Positions 8,441 through 17,603 of a stretch of 64,000 bases of DNA are shown piece by piece. A program made the translations under genes and the position numbers. The DNA lies in NCBI RefSeq assembly GCF_009725995.1, contig NZ_RCNS01000003.1:248001-312000 (forward strand), given 5' to 3'. Source of the stretch: Zobellia laminariae. Its GTDB lineage: Bacteria; Bacteroidota; Bacteroidia; Flavobacteriales; Flavobacteriaceae. The notes under the pieces are model-generated. The model did no database searches. It saw nothing but the letters and a program-made list of their open reading frames with translations, and was not told where the DNA came from. Numbering within the stretch: the stretch's first letter is position 1; every line of letters starts with the position of its first letter.

Positions 8441-10007
8441 TATATTGCCATACACAAAAGCCACAGAAACGTTGAATTTAGCCGAAAAGGTAGGTCAGTT
8501 ATTCATGCCCGCAGCCTTCATAAACGATACCGAAGATGAAATTCAACAGTTAGAAAAACTCATTAAAGAATATCATATTGGCTCATTATGCTTCTTCCAC
8601 AGCAGAGCAAGTGCGGCAACCAATTTTGAAGGAAAGAAAAAAGTAGTCTCCAATGAGAAGAGTTTTGAAACGTTACAAAACCTAATCATCCGTTATCAAA
8701 AAGCAGCCAAATACCCCTTACTCATTGCAATTGATGCCGAATGGGGATTGGCAATGCGAATTGAAAAAACGCCGCAATACCCTTATGCTATAACCTTAGG
8801 ATCCATTCCAGATGATTCGGAAAACTTGATTTATGAGGTAGGAAAAAATATTGCAAAAGACTGCAAAGCTGCTGGAACACACTGGAACCTTGCTCCTTGC
8901 GTAGATATCAATAACAACCCCAATAATCCTGTTATCGGGTACCGCTCTTTTGGAGAAGATAAAATTAAAGTAACTCAAAAGGCCTTAGCCTATATTAATG
9001 GGACTAGCTCAGAAGGTGTACTAACTAGCATTAAGCATTTTCCGGGGCATGGAGATACCGCAACCGATTCTCATTTAGGCCTACCCTTAATAAATAAGAC
9101 AAAAGAAGAGTTGGTAAATAACGAACTGTACCCCTTTCAAAAACTGATTCTAGAAGGAACAGATTCGGTTATGGCGGGGCATTTATCGGTTCCTGCTCTG
9201 GCCAACGGAAAAGATACGCCTTCAAGCATTTCAAAAGATATTATAAGAGGGGTTCTAAGAAAAGAAATGGGATACGATGGTGTTGTAATTTCTGATGCAT
9301 TAAATATGCATGCAGTTTCCAAAAACTACCCCATAAAAGGAGAATTAGAGTGGCTAGCTTTTGATGCCGGAAATGATGTGCTTTGTTTTGCCGAGCATGT
9401 AAAAGAAGGCATTGAAACCATCTTAAGAAATGCCTCAGAAAAAGCCATAGAAAAAAGTTTCGACCGAATTTGGAAACTAAAAGAAAAAGCAATCCCAACT
9501 ACTAAGAATTTATATTCTGATCTAACAAATCCTGATGAGCTAAACGAAAAAATAGCTAAGCAAAGCCTTTCGTTGATTAAGGGAACCAAAGATATAATCA
9601 AGACATTCAAAGAAACTGAGTTTAAAGGTCTATCAATCTCATTAAACCCTGATAATCATTTTTTTAAATCGATTTACAACAACAAGAAATTTACTTCTAT
9701 CACTGAAATAAATGAGACAGACAAGGTTGAGGGAAATATACTTTTAGCACTTTTTCCTCCTCAAATAAAGCCTACCAATAACTTTGGTTTCACCGAAGAA
9801 GAACTTGTTCTAATCAACAGACTTATCGGCACAAATAATGTGATTCTTTACATCTTTGGAAATCCATATATACTTAATCACATCAACATAGAAAATGCAA
9901 AAGCTGTTGTGGTTGCATATCAAAACCAGAAGTCTTTTCAAGAAGTCGCAGCAAATCATTTTTTAGGTAATTTAGAAGCACGGGGCAAACTACCAATAAC
10001 CATTTAA
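8433..10007 (+). CDS. nagZ: Cytoplasmic GH3 beta-N-acetylglucosaminidase (NagZ type)
   Basis: This 524-residue glycoside hydrolase family 3 enzyme has the NagZ signature KHFPGHGDTATDSH at 201-214, which holds the His-Asp acid/base pair, and the nucleophile Asp288 in VVISDALNM. A C-terminal extension of about 180 residues follows the catalytic barrel, as in two-domain GH3 NagZ proteins. It lacks a signal peptide and so should act in the cytoplasm on GlcNAc-anhydroMurNAc delivered by the AmpG-like permease, giving GlcNAc and anhydroMurNAc. The start overlaps the ampG end by 8 bases and anmK follows after 4 bases, so the three genes are translationally linked. Confidence 0.92.
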   Translation: MLNILPYTKATETLNLAEKVGQLFMPAAFINDTEDEIQQLEKLIKEYHIGSLCFFHSRASAATNFEGKKKVVSNEKSFETLQNLIIRYQKAAKYPLLIAIDAEWGLAMRIEKTPQYPYAITLGSIPDDSENLIYEVGKNIAKDCKAAGTHWNLAPCVDINNNPNNPVIGYRSFGEDKIKVTQKALAYINGTSSEGVLTSIKHFPGHGDTATDSHLGLPLINKTKEELVNNELYPFQKLILEGTDSVMAGHLSVPALANGKDTPSSISKDIIRGVLRKEMGYDGVVISDALNMHAVSKNYPIKGELEWLAFDAGNDVLCFAEHVKEGIETILRNASEKAIEKSFDRIWKLKEKAIPTTKNLYSDLTNPDELNEKIAKQSLSLIKGTKDIIKTFKETEFKGLSISLNPDNHFFKSIYNNKKFTSITEINETDKVEGNILLALFPPQIKPTNNFGFTEEELVLINRLIGTNNVILYIFGNPYILNHINIENAKAVVVAYQNQKSFQEVAANHFLGNLEARGKLPITI

Positions 10008-10011
10008 AACT

Positions 10012-11088
10012 ATGAAAACATATAAAATTCTGGGTCTTATGTCAGGCACTTCTTTAGATGGCCTAGACCTTTCATATTGTACCATTTGGCAAGAAGGACA
10101 CACGTGGCAATTTGGCATCAAAAAAACTAAAAGCGTTTCGTATTCCACAGAAATGCAAGCTCAATTAAAAGATGCTATTTATTTACCTGCCGATGCACTT
10201 TTAAAGTTTCATAACAGTTACGGCACATGGCTTGGTGAACAGTGTGATTTGTTTATCAATGATCACGGCTTGGAAGTTGACTATATATCTAGTCACGGGC
10301 ACACAACACATCATCAACCTGAAAACGGTTTAACCTTTCAGATAGGAAATGGTCAACATTTGGCCAATGCCAGTAAACACTGCGTAGTATGTGATTTTAG
10401 GACTAATGATGTTGCGCTTGGGGGCCAAGGAGCTCCTCTTGTTCCTATTGGTGACCGATTGTTTTTCAATAAATATGATTATTGTTTGAACCTTGGAGGT
10501 ATCAGCAATATTTCATTTGAACACAATGGTAGTCGTATTGCCTACGATATTGGCCTAGCCAACATGATTCTAAACCATATTACCCGAAAAAATGATTTGG
10601 ATTATGATGCGGGAGGAAATCTGGCAAAAACCGGCAAGGTAAATATCAGCATGCTTGAAAAACTCAATGGATTAGAATTTTATAAACTTCCCTTTCCAAA
10701 ATCAATCGGGTATGAATGGTTTATAGAGAAAGTCGTTCCTATTATTGAAAGTACAGAAGATAGTATGGAAAACCTGCTATGCACCAGCATTCATCATATC
10801 TGCGAACAAGTAGCTATCCAAGTAAAGGCAAATAGAAAAAAGTCTGGAAGCACTTTATTTGCTACCGGTGGTGGCGCCTTGAACGACTTTCTAATAGAGA
10901 CTCTTCAACAAAAGCTAGGGGATACTGCAAAAGTGGTAGTTCCCTCAAAACAACTTATAGAATTTAAGGAAGCATTAGTCTTTGCATTAATGGGTGTTTT
11001 AAGAATAGAGAAGAAAACAAATGTTTTGAGCTCTGTTACCGGAGCAAAAAGAGACTCGTCTAGTGGAGTTTTGTTTTTACCCAATTAA
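10012..11088 (+). CDS. anmK: Anhydro-N-acetylmuramic acid kinase
   Basis: AnmK phosphorylates and hydrates 1,6-anhydroMurNAc to MurNAc-6-phosphate, the substrate of MurQ encoded at 3288-4097. The 358-residue protein has the family motif GLMSGTSLDGLDL near the N-terminus, the substrate and ATP regions SSHGHTTHHQP and NLGGISN, and FATGGGALN toward the C-terminus. It is the last gene of the ampG-nagZ-anmK run. The 183-base spacer downstream contains no convincing terminator. Confidence 0.95.
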   Translation: MKTYKILGLMSGTSLDGLDLSYCTIWQEGHTWQFGIKKTKSVSYSTEMQAQLKDAIYLPADALLKFHNSYGTWLGEQCDLFINDHGLEVDYISSHGHTTHHQPENGLTFQIGNGQHLANASKHCVVCDFRTNDVALGGQGAPLVPIGDRLFFNKYDYCLNLGGISNISFEHNGSRIAYDIGLANMILNHITRKNDLDYDAGGNLAKTGKVNISMLEKLNGLEFYKLPFPKSIGYEWFIEKVVPIIESTEDSMENLLCTSIHHICEQVAIQVKANRKKSGSTLFATGGGALNDFLIETLQQKLGDTAKVVVPSKQLIEFKEALVFALMGVLRIEKKTNVLSSVTGAKRDSSSGVLFLPN

Positions 11089-11143
11089 AACCAGCTAATA
11101 TTAATTAGAGTGAAAAATTATTATTTTTAATATCACAATATAG

Positions 11144-11155
11144 ATTTCCGGAAAT
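11144..11155. promoter_or_regulatory. Perfect 12-base palindrome upstream of acs
   Basis: ATTTCCGGAAAT is a perfect dyad in the anmK-acs spacer, 116 bases before the acs start. It may be a binding site for a dimeric regulator of acetate metabolism. No second copy was noticed in the window, and this is a position-based guess. Confidence 0.25.
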
Positions 11156-11271
11156 GTAAAAAAGAAAGACATGCTTCCCTTTACCAAAATAAAAAAACAT
11201 AGAATACCTCTCTATTTTATGAAGATTAAAAGGGTTTTCGTTTCAATATCAATTCAAACAATCGAGGCACA

Positions 11272-13179
11272 ATGAGTAATTACCACATCAAACATCTAGA
11301 AGAATACTACCAAGTTTATAGAAAATCCGTTAGAAACCCTGAAGGTTTTTGGGAAGAAATAGCGGAAGAGCATTTTGTCTGGCGTAAAAAATGGGACAAC
11401 GTATTAAGTTGGGATTTTTCTATGCCGGAAATTAAATGGTTTGAGGGTGCAAAACTCAACATTACTGATAACTGCCTTGACAGGCACCTCCCTACACGAG
11501 GGGATAAAACAGCCATTATATTCGAACCAAATGACCCAAATGAAGAAGCGCTCCACATCACGTATAGAGAGCTGCACGAAAGGGTTTGCCGCATGGCTAA
11601 CGTTCTAAAAGACCATGGCGTTAAAAAGGGTGACCGTGTTTGTATTTACCTTCCTATGATTCCGGAGCTTGCGGTTTCACTTTTGGCCTGTGCTAGAATT
11701 GGCGCAATACATTCTGTTGTTTTTGCTGGTTTTTCATCCAATGCTTTAGCTACCCGTATAAATGATTCCGATTGTAAAATAGTACTCACCTCAGATGGTT
11801 CATTCCGTGGTTCAAAATCAATAGACCTTAAAGGAATTGTAGACAAAGCGCTTGAAGATTGTCCTGGAGTTCAAAATGTATTGGTAGCCAAACGAATTAA
11901 CAGTGATATTCATATGGAAGAAGGGCGTGACAAATGGTTGCAACCCTTACTTAACGAGGCTTACGCAGATTGCGTAGCAGAAATAATGGATGCAGAAGAC
12001 CCATTGTTCATTCTTTACACTTCAGGCTCCACTGGAACACCAAAGGGAATGGTCCATACCACCGGGGGCTATATGGTATATACTGCATATACTTTTAAAA
12101 ACGTATTTCAATATAGAGAAGAAGACGTTTATTGGTGTACTGCGGATATAGGCTGGATAACCGGACATTCTTACATTGTCTACGGTCCATTGGCAAATGG
12201 AGCAACAACCGTTATGTTTGAAGGTGTTCCTTCATACCCAGATTATGGTCGGTTTTGGGAAGTTGTAGAAAAACACAAGGTGAATCAATTCTATACCGCA
12301 CCAACGGCAATCCGTGCCTTAGCTAAAGAGAATTTAGAGTTTGTAGAAAAGCATGACCTTTCTTCTCTGAAAGTATTAGGTTCCGTAGGTGAGCCTATTA
12401 ACGAGGAAGCTTGGCATTGGTACAACAATAATGTTGGTAAAAATAATAGCCCTATTGTAGATACGTGGTGGCAAACTGAAACTGGTGGTATTATGATTAC
12501 CCCAATCCCTTACGTTACCCCTACCGCGCCCACCTATGCTACCCTACCATTTATTGGTATACAACCCGCTTTAATGGATGAAGTAGGAAAAGAATTAAAA
12601 GGCAACCAAGTATCTGGAAGGCTGTGTATTAAATTCCCATGGCCATCTATTGCCAGAACCATATGGGGCAATCATGAGCGATATAGAGATACTTATTTTT
12701 CCGCTTATAAAGACATGTATTTTACGGGAGATGGCGCATTGCGAGACGCCGTAGGATACTACAGAATTACAGGACGCGTAGATGATGTTATTATTGTTTC
12801 CGGACATAACTTAGGAACAGCACCAATTGAAGATTCCATTAATGAGCATCCAGCAGTAGCTGAAAGTGCTATTGTTGGCTTTCCTCATGAGGTAAAAGGA
12901 AATGCTCTTTATGGCTATGTTATTCTAAAGGAATTTGGAGAAACCAGAGACCGAGATAATTTACGGAAGGAAATTAATCAGCAAATTACAGAGCACATTG
13001 GGCCAATTGCCAAATTGGATAAGATCCAGTTTGTTTCTGGGTTGCCAAAAACTCGTAGTGGAAAAATTATGCGTCGAATTCTCAGAAAAATAGCTTCAAA
13101 AGACACCTCTAACTTAGGAGATACTAGTACCCTACTAAACCCTGAAGTGGTTGAAGAAATTATTGAAAATGCCCTTTAA
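11272..13179 (+). CDS. acs: Acetyl-CoA synthetase (AMP-forming)
   Basis: The enzyme activates acetate to acetyl-CoA through acetyl-AMP. At 635 residues it has the usual length. It shows the ANL-superfamily P-loop ILYTSGSTGTPKG, the acetate-pocket region YWCTADIGWITGHSY, the core DTWWQTETGG, the hinge ITGRVDDVIIVSGHN, and the C-terminal PKTRSGKIMRR with the catalytic, reversibly acetylated lysine at position 598. It stands alone between a 183-base leader and a strong terminator. Its link to the recycling locus upstream is probably only positional, although deacetylation of GlcNAc-6-P does release acetate. Confidence 0.95.
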   Translation: MSNYHIKHLEEYYQVYRKSVRNPEGFWEEIAEEHFVWRKKWDNVLSWDFSMPEIKWFEGAKLNITDNCLDRHLPTRGDKTAIIFEPNDPNEEALHITYRELHERVCRMANVLKDHGVKKGDRVCIYLPMIPELAVSLLACARIGAIHSVVFAGFSSNALATRINDSDCKIVLTSDGSFRGSKSIDLKGIVDKALEDCPGVQNVLVAKRINSDIHMEEGRDKWLQPLLNEAYADCVAEIMDAEDPLFILYTSGSTGTPKGMVHTTGGYMVYTAYTFKNVFQYREEDVYWCTADIGWITGHSYIVYGPLANGATTVMFEGVPSYPDYGRFWEVVEKHKVNQFYTAPTAIRALAKENLEFVEKHDLSSLKVLGSVGEPINEEAWHWYNNNVGKNNSPIVDTWWQTETGGIMITPIPYVTPTAPTYATLPFIGIQPALMDEVGKELKGNQVSGRLCIKFPWPSIARTIWGNHERYRDTYFSAYKDMYFTGDGALRDAVGYYRITGRVDDVIIVSGHNLGTAPIEDSINEHPAVAESAIVGFPHEVKGNALYGYVILKEFGETRDRDNLRKEINQQITEHIGPIAKLDKIQFVSGLPKTRSGKIMRRILRKIASKDTSNLGDTSTLLNPEVVEEIIENAL

Positions 13180-13193
13180 GGTGATATAAAGTA

Positions 13194-13240
13194 CCGGCAA
13201 AGGATGAGTCTTAAAGATTCTCTTTTGCCGGCTTTTTTTT
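13194..13240. terminator. Terminator between acs and the convergent MFS gene
   Basis: A long imperfect stem (CCGGCAAAGGATGAGTCT pairing with AGATTCTCTTTTGCCGG) is followed by eight T residues, 14 bases after the acs stop. It is a good intrinsic terminator for acs and may also stop transcription from the opposite MFS gene ending at 13255. Confidence 0.85.
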
Positions 13241-13254
13241 ATTCTACACAATTT

Positions 13255-14478
13255 CTACAAGCCGCTACGCTCAGCAGTAGCAAAAACTTTTCCTCTGGTC
13301 ACCATTAGTATCGTAGTCAAAGCAAGTAGGCCGCATACTGCTAAACCTACAAACATTGGCCAAACTGTTTCCTGTACTTGTCCACCTATGTAATTTGCTA
13401 TAGGAACAGATAGAAGTGTTGAAATGAAACCGTTTATAGCCGCGCCAATTCCGGCAATATGTCCTATAGGTTCCATTGCTATAGACCTGAAGTTTCCCCA
13501 TAGAAAACCCAAACATAAAAATTGAACGAACAAGAATATCACCAAAATTGGCATACTTGGATTCGGTTTTCCCCAAAAGAGTACTACATAGGATAATGCA
13601 ATAACACAAAATGCCGCCATAGCTGTAACAGCCAATCTACGCATACCAAAATGTAATACCATAGTACCGTTTAAAAAAGTAGATAAGCCAACAGAACAGG
13701 CAAGACCAGCAAATATGTACGGGAAATTTTCTGCCATATCATATTGATCTTCAAAGACATGTTGAGAAGAACTTAAGTACACTAAAAATGCACCTGTCAC
13801 AAATCCGGAAGCAAAAGTAAAAGCAACCGTTTCGCGGTGTCTAAAAAATTCTTTTGAACCGTTTATGAAAACGGATATTGAAAAAGGTATTTTAAACTGC
13901 GCTTTTAAAGTTTCTGGTTGGCGCTTCCAGAACCAAATACTAACCACCAGCCCAAAAAACAATTGAACATAAAAGATATATTCCCAGCCAAAAGCATCCA
14001 TAATCCATTTACCAATGGCTGGTGCCACTACGGGAACTAAAATAAAGAAGGCGGTAACAAATGACATAATTTTAGCCATATAATCGCCTTTATAAGTATC
14101 TCTAATGATAGCGATAGCAATGGTACGAGGTGCTGAAAGACCAATACCTTGTAAAATACGGCCAACAATCATAACCTCTAAAGAAGGTGCCAATACACAA
14201 ATAACACTTGCTACGGCAAAAATTGAGAACCCCATGTAAACCACAGGTTTTCTACCGTAACTATCAGATAATGGACCAAAAAATAACTGACCAACACCAA
14301 GACCTAAAAAAATCATGGTTATCAGCAGCTGGTTTTCTAAGGGATCTAAGCTATTTACAGAAATTCCTATATGCGAAAGAGCAGGCAATAAAGCATCTAT
14401 TGCTAGAGCTACAATAGACATTAAAGAAGCCATTAAGGCTATGAATTCAAAATTTGGACTAACATTATCATTCTGCAT
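13255..14478 (-). CDS. Bcr/CflA-type MFS drug efflux transporter
   Basis: The 407-residue membrane protein has 12 predicted transmembrane segments, the DHA1 N-terminal pattern ALMSIVALAIDALLPAL and the MFS motif A region FGPLSDSYGRKPV between TM2 and TM3. Homologues such as Bcr export antibiotics and sulfonamides by proton antiport, but the substrate here is unknown. It is transcribed divergently from udk. The minus-strand promoter box at 14483-14490 ends only 4 bases before the start codon, so a leaderless message is expected if both are right. Confidence 0.88.
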   Translation of the reverse strand: MQNDNVSPNFEFIALMASLMSIVALAIDALLPALSHIGISVNSLDPLENQLLITMIFLGLGVGQLFFGPLSDSYGRKPVVYMGFSIFAVASVICVLAPSLEVMIVGRILQGIGLSAPRTIAIAIIRDTYKGDYMAKIMSFVTAFFILVPVVAPAIGKWIMDAFGWEYIFYVQLFFGLVVSIWFWKRQPETLKAQFKIPFSISVFINGSKEFFRHRETVAFTFASGFVTGAFLVYLSSSQHVFEDQYDMAENFPYIFAGLACSVGLSTFLNGTMVLHFGMRRLAVTAMAAFCVIALSYVVLFWGKPNPSMPILVIFLFVQFLCLGFLWGNFRSIAMEPIGHIAGIGAAINGFISTLLSVPIANYIGGQVQETVWPMFVGLAVCGLLALTTILMVTRGKVFATAERSGL

Positions 14479-14482
14479 AGTA

Positions 14483-14490
14483 CAAAAGTA
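14483..14490 (-). promoter_or_regulatory. -7 box of the MFS transporter, almost touching the start codon
   Basis: On the minus strand this reads TACTTTTG (TAnnTTTG). Only 4 bases separate it from the ATG at 14478, while transcription from this box is expected about 7 bases downstream. This predicts a leaderless transcript or an internal start. Confidence 0.45.
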
Positions 14491-14562
14491 AGTATTAGCT
14501 TAGAAAGGCGTATTACCAAAAGTTCCTTTTAGGTATAAACCCGTAATTGATTCACAAATATG

Positions 14563-14570
14563 TATTTTTG
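14563..14570 (+). promoter_or_regulatory. -7 box of udk-divIC
   Basis: TATTTTTG matches TAnnTTTG, 17 bases before the udk ATG. The predicted leader is about 10 bases. Confidence 0.5.
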
Positions 14571-14587
14571 ACAAAAATTTAAATAGC

Positions 14588-15196
14588 ATGCTGATAATTG
14601 GAATAGCGGGAGGCACAGGTTGTGGCAAAACAACAGTTGTAAACCAAATAATAGACTCGCTGCCAGAAGGTGAAGTTGGAGTAATTTCGCAAGACTCTTA
14701 CTATAACGACCTCTCCGAAATGTCTTTGGAAGAAAGAAGAAAAACTAATTTTGACCATCCGCAATCTATTGATTTTGCTTTGCTCGAAAAGCACCTGAAG
14801 CTTTTAAAAGAAGGACACTCAATCAAACAACCGGTGTATTCTTTTCTTGAATGTAACCGCACAAATAAAACTGTACCGGTACACCCTACAAAGGTTCTTA
14901 TTGTAGAAGGTATTCTTATTTTGACCAACTCAATGTTGCGTAAAATGATGGACATCAAGATTTTTGTTCATGCAGATTCAGACGAAAGATTGATTAGAAG
15001 ATTAAAAAGAGATGTTAATGAACGTGGTTGGAATCTAGATGAAACATTAGATAAGTACCAGTCTAACATTAAGCCTATGCATCTTCAGTTTATAGAGCCT
15101 AGCAAAGAATACGCAGATATTATTATTCCCAACAATAAATACAACACAGTTGCAGTTGATATTGTACGTACAATCATCAACGAGAAACTAGCATAG
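14588..15196 (+). CDS. udk: Uridine kinase
   Basis: Uridine/cytidine kinase of the pyrimidine salvage pathway, 202 residues as usual. The P-loop GGTGCGKTT is at residues 8-16, followed by SQDSYYNDLS and NFDHPQSIDFALL, which bind the nucleoside, and VEGILIL as the Walker B-like strand; HADSDERLIRRLKRDVNERG is the lid. The gene has its own promoter box and is followed after 5 bases by the DivIC/FtsB gene, a pairing common in flavobacteria. The ATG at 14588 is the only plausible start. Confidence 0.95.
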   Translation: MLIIGIAGGTGCGKTTVVNQIIDSLPEGEVGVISQDSYYNDLSEMSLEERRKTNFDHPQSIDFALLEKHLKLLKEGHSIKQPVYSFLECNRTNKTVPVHPTKVLIVEGILILTNSMLRKMMDIKIFVHADSDERLIRRLKRDVNERGWNLDETLDKYQSNIKPMHLQFIEPSKEYADIIIPNNKYNTVAVDIVRTIINEKLA

Positions 15197-15201
15197 TAAA
15201 A

Positions 15202-15534
15202 ATGGGATTCAAAGATTTGAAAAAGAAGAAATGGTTTAGCATCCTTACCAATATGTACGTATTGGTGCTGACTGTTTTTGTTGTATGGATGCTTTTTTTT
15301 GACACAAACTCCCTATTGATTCACCTAGAACTCAAAAAGGAAATCCAGAAACTTGAGAAGCAACAGGAGTTTTTAAAGGATGAAATTGCCAACGATAAAA
15401 AAATCCTTAAGAAATTATCAGATCCGGAAGAGTTAGAAAAGTTTGCGCGGGAGCAATATTTTCTTAAAAAGAAGGATGAAGAAATTTACCTTATTGAATA
15501 TGAGGACAGCTTAAATATTGAGGAAAAAGAGTAA
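15202..15534 (+). CDS. Septum formation initiator (DivIC/FtsB family)
   Basis: A 110-residue bitopic membrane protein with a short basic cytoplasmic tail, one transmembrane helix at about 17-34 (MYVLVLTVFVVWMLFF), then a periplasmic leucine-heptad coiled coil (about 40-75) and the conserved PEELEKFAREQYFLKKKDEEIYLI segment. FtsB/DivIC links the division complex FtsQ-FtsL-FtsB. It is 5 bases downstream of udk and in the same transcription unit. Size and architecture fit the family well. Confidence 0.88.
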   Translation: MGFKDLKKKKWFSILTNMYVLVLTVFVVWMLFFDTNSLLIHLELKKEIQKLEKQQEFLKDEIANDKKILKKLSDPEELEKFAREQYFLKKKDEEIYLIEYEDSLNIEEKE

Positions 15535-15927
15535 AATAAAAAGAGCTTTGTTAATAACAAAACTGATTTAAAAAAAAAGAGCCTCGCCTTCTGTTAATTA
15601 CAGTTTAAAAAAAATCAAAATAAGATTTCTACAATACTCAATTAATCATTTATATTAAATTCGTAAATCACTACTTACAAGCCACTTAGATAAGTTTCGA
15701 TATTTGGCATTGGACTTAAAATTAATTAAAACTCTCAAACATTCAATTACCTCGCGTTTCAAATTTTTCATATTGAAACTCTACTCTAAATCCATATTTA
15801 TTCTCAAAAGGCGCCTTCAGTTAACTAACTTTAACGTAAAAGGTCATACTTATTCACTTTGTGTTAACAAAATGGTTTTAATTGCATGGTAAATAATCGT
15901 ATTTTTACCCCCTAACTCAAACTAATA
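15535..15927. other. 393-base AT-rich spacer before parA
   Basis: No gene is supported here. There is a 62-codon open frame at 15704-15892, but it is AT-driven, has no homology that I recognise and no good ribosome binding site. I found no parS-like palindrome (core CACGTG) and no clear terminator after divIC, only a short dyad TTGTTAATAACAA near 15548. The 3' end has TATTTTTA at 15900-15907, one mismatch from a -7 box, 21 bases before the parA start. Confidence 0.5.
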
Positions 15928-16701
15928 ATGGGCAAGATTATTGCTATTGCGAATCAAAAGGGAGGAGTAGGTAAAACTACTACTGCAGTTAATTTAGCGG
16001 CCTCTCTAGGTGTTTTAGAGAAGAAGGTATTGCTTATAGATGCAGATCCACAGGCAAATGCCACATCTGGTTTGGGCATTGATGTAGAAACTGTTGAATA
16101 CGGTACATATCAACTTCTTGAGCACACTATAGGTGCCAAAGAAGCCATCATAAGTACAGATTCTCCTAACCTAGATCTTATTCCCGCACATATTGACTTG
16201 GTTGCCATTGAGATAGAATTGGTAGATAAGGATCAACGGGAGTATATGATGAAACAGGCCATTTCTGACCTTAGGGACAGTTATGATTATATTTTAATTG
16301 ATTGCGCACCTTCTTTGGGCTTACTTACTTTGAACGCCCTTACCGCCGCAGACTCTGTTATCATTCCTATACAATGTGAATATTTTGCTTTAGAAGGCCT
16401 TGGAAAACTTTTGAACACCATTAAAAGTGTTCAGAAAATACACAATGCCAACTTAGATATTGAAGGCATGTTATTGACCATGTACGATTCACGTTTAAGA
16501 CTATCAAACCAAGTAGTAGAAGAAGTGCGCAAGCATTTTTCAGATATGGTTTTCGATACTATAATTCAGCGTAATGTACGATTGAGCGAAGCTCCTAGTT
16601 ATGGGGAAAGCATCATAAAATATGACGCAAGCAGTAAAGGCGCAACTAATTACCTGAATCTGGCCAATGAAGTCGTCAAGAAAAATAAAGAGATAGCCTA
16701 A
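15928..16701 (+). CDS. parA: Chromosome partitioning ATPase ParA/Soj
   Basis: The 257-residue protein carries the deviant Walker A KGGVGKTTT at 11-19, LIDADPQANATSGLG as the A' motif and DYILIDCAPSLG as Walker B. ParA dimerises on ATP, binds DNA non-specifically and drives ParB-parS complexes apart. The C-terminus is typical of chromosomal Soj (RLSNQVVEEVRKHF, RNVRLSEAPSYG). Its stop codon overlaps the parB start by one base. Chromosomal parAB often lies near oriC, but no origin elements were seen in this window. Confidence 0.95.
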   Translation: MGKIIAIANQKGGVGKTTTAVNLAASLGVLEKKVLLIDADPQANATSGLGIDVETVEYGTYQLLEHTIGAKEAIISTDSPNLDLIPAHIDLVAIEIELVDKDQREYMMKQAISDLRDSYDYILIDCAPSLGLLTLNALTAADSVIIPIQCEYFALEGLGKLLNTIKSVQKIHNANLDIEGMLLTMYDSRLRLSNQVVEEVRKHFSDMVFDTIIQRNVRLSEAPSYGESIIKYDASSKGATNYLNLANEVVKKNKEIA

Positions 16702-17603
16702 TGGCGAAAGCAACAAAAAAACAAGCACTAGGTCGCGGACTTTCCGCTTTATTGAAAGATCCAGAAAATGATATCCAATCTGCAGCAGACAAGAATGCTG
16801 ACAAAGTAGTTGGCAATATCGTAGAATTGGATATTGAGGCTATTGAAATGAATCCTTTTCAGCCTCGTTCAAACTTTAATGACGAGACTCTTAAGGAACT
16901 GGCCACATCAATAGGTCAACTAGGTGTTATACAGCCAATTACAGTTCGTAAACTAGATTTTAATAAATACCAGTTGGTTTCTGGTGAAAGAAGATGCCGA
17001 GCTTCAAAATTGGCGGGACTTACCACTATACCAGCATATATTCGTATTGCCGATGATCAAGAATCATTGGAAATGGCCTTGGTAGAGAATATTCAACGCC
17101 AAGACTTAGACCCTATAGAAATAGCTATTTCATATCAGAGGTTACTTGATGAAATTCAATTAACGCAAGAAAAATTGAGTGATCGTGTTGGTAAAAAACG
17201 CTCTACGATTACCAATTATTTGCGTCTTTTACGTCTTGACCCTATTATACAGACAGGTATTAGGGATGGCTTTTTAAGTATGGGACATGGCCGTGCTTTG
17301 GTGAACATAGAAAAAAAGGGAGACCAGATAGCATTATACGAGAAAATCATAGGTCAGAACCTTTCTGTTCGCGAAACGGAACGCGCCGTAAAAGCCTATC
17401 ATGAAGGTGTTGCTCCTGAAAAACCTGCGAAGAAGGCTTCAAAAGCGCCAGAATTTGTTCAAGGAAACATTAAACCGTTCACTGAGCACCTTTCGGTTAA
17501 AGTAGATATTTCTGCCAGCGAAAAAGGAAATGGAAAAATAACCATTCCTTTTCATTCTCAAGAAGAATTCAATCGAATCAAAAAATTGATCCTAGGTGAG
17601 TAA
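16701..17603 (+). CDS. parB: Chromosome partitioning protein ParB
   Basis: A 300-residue ParB/Spo0J with the N-terminal CTPase/ParB fold including GERRCRASKLAGL and ENIQRQDLDPIE, followed by the helix-turn-helix LTQEKLSDRVGKKRSTITNYLRLLRL that reads parS. The consensus GERRWRA has Cys instead of Trp here. It overlaps parA by one base and the DUF5683 gene by 8 bases, giving a tight three-gene run. The N-terminal ALGRGLSALL segment is the conserved ParA-stimulating region. Confidence 0.95.
   Translation: MAKATKKQALGRGLSALLKDPENDIQSAADKNADKVVGNIVELDIEAIEMNPFQPRSNFNDETLKELATSIGQLGVIQPITVRKLDFNKYQLVSGERRCRASKLAGLTTIPAYIRIADDQESLEMALVENIQRQDLDPIEIAISYQRLLDEIQLTQEKLSDRVGKKRSTITNYLRLLRLDPIIQTGIRDGFLSMGHGRALVNIEKKGDQIALYEKIIGQNLSVRETERAVKAYHEGVAPEKPAKKASKAPEFVQGNIKPFTEHLSVKVDISASEKGNGKITIPFHSQEEFNRIKKLILGE

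Noticed and set aside
15704..15892. 62-codon open frame in the parA leader
   Set aside because: AT-rich, no recognisable domain, no ribosome binding site and amino-acid use typical of translated spacer.
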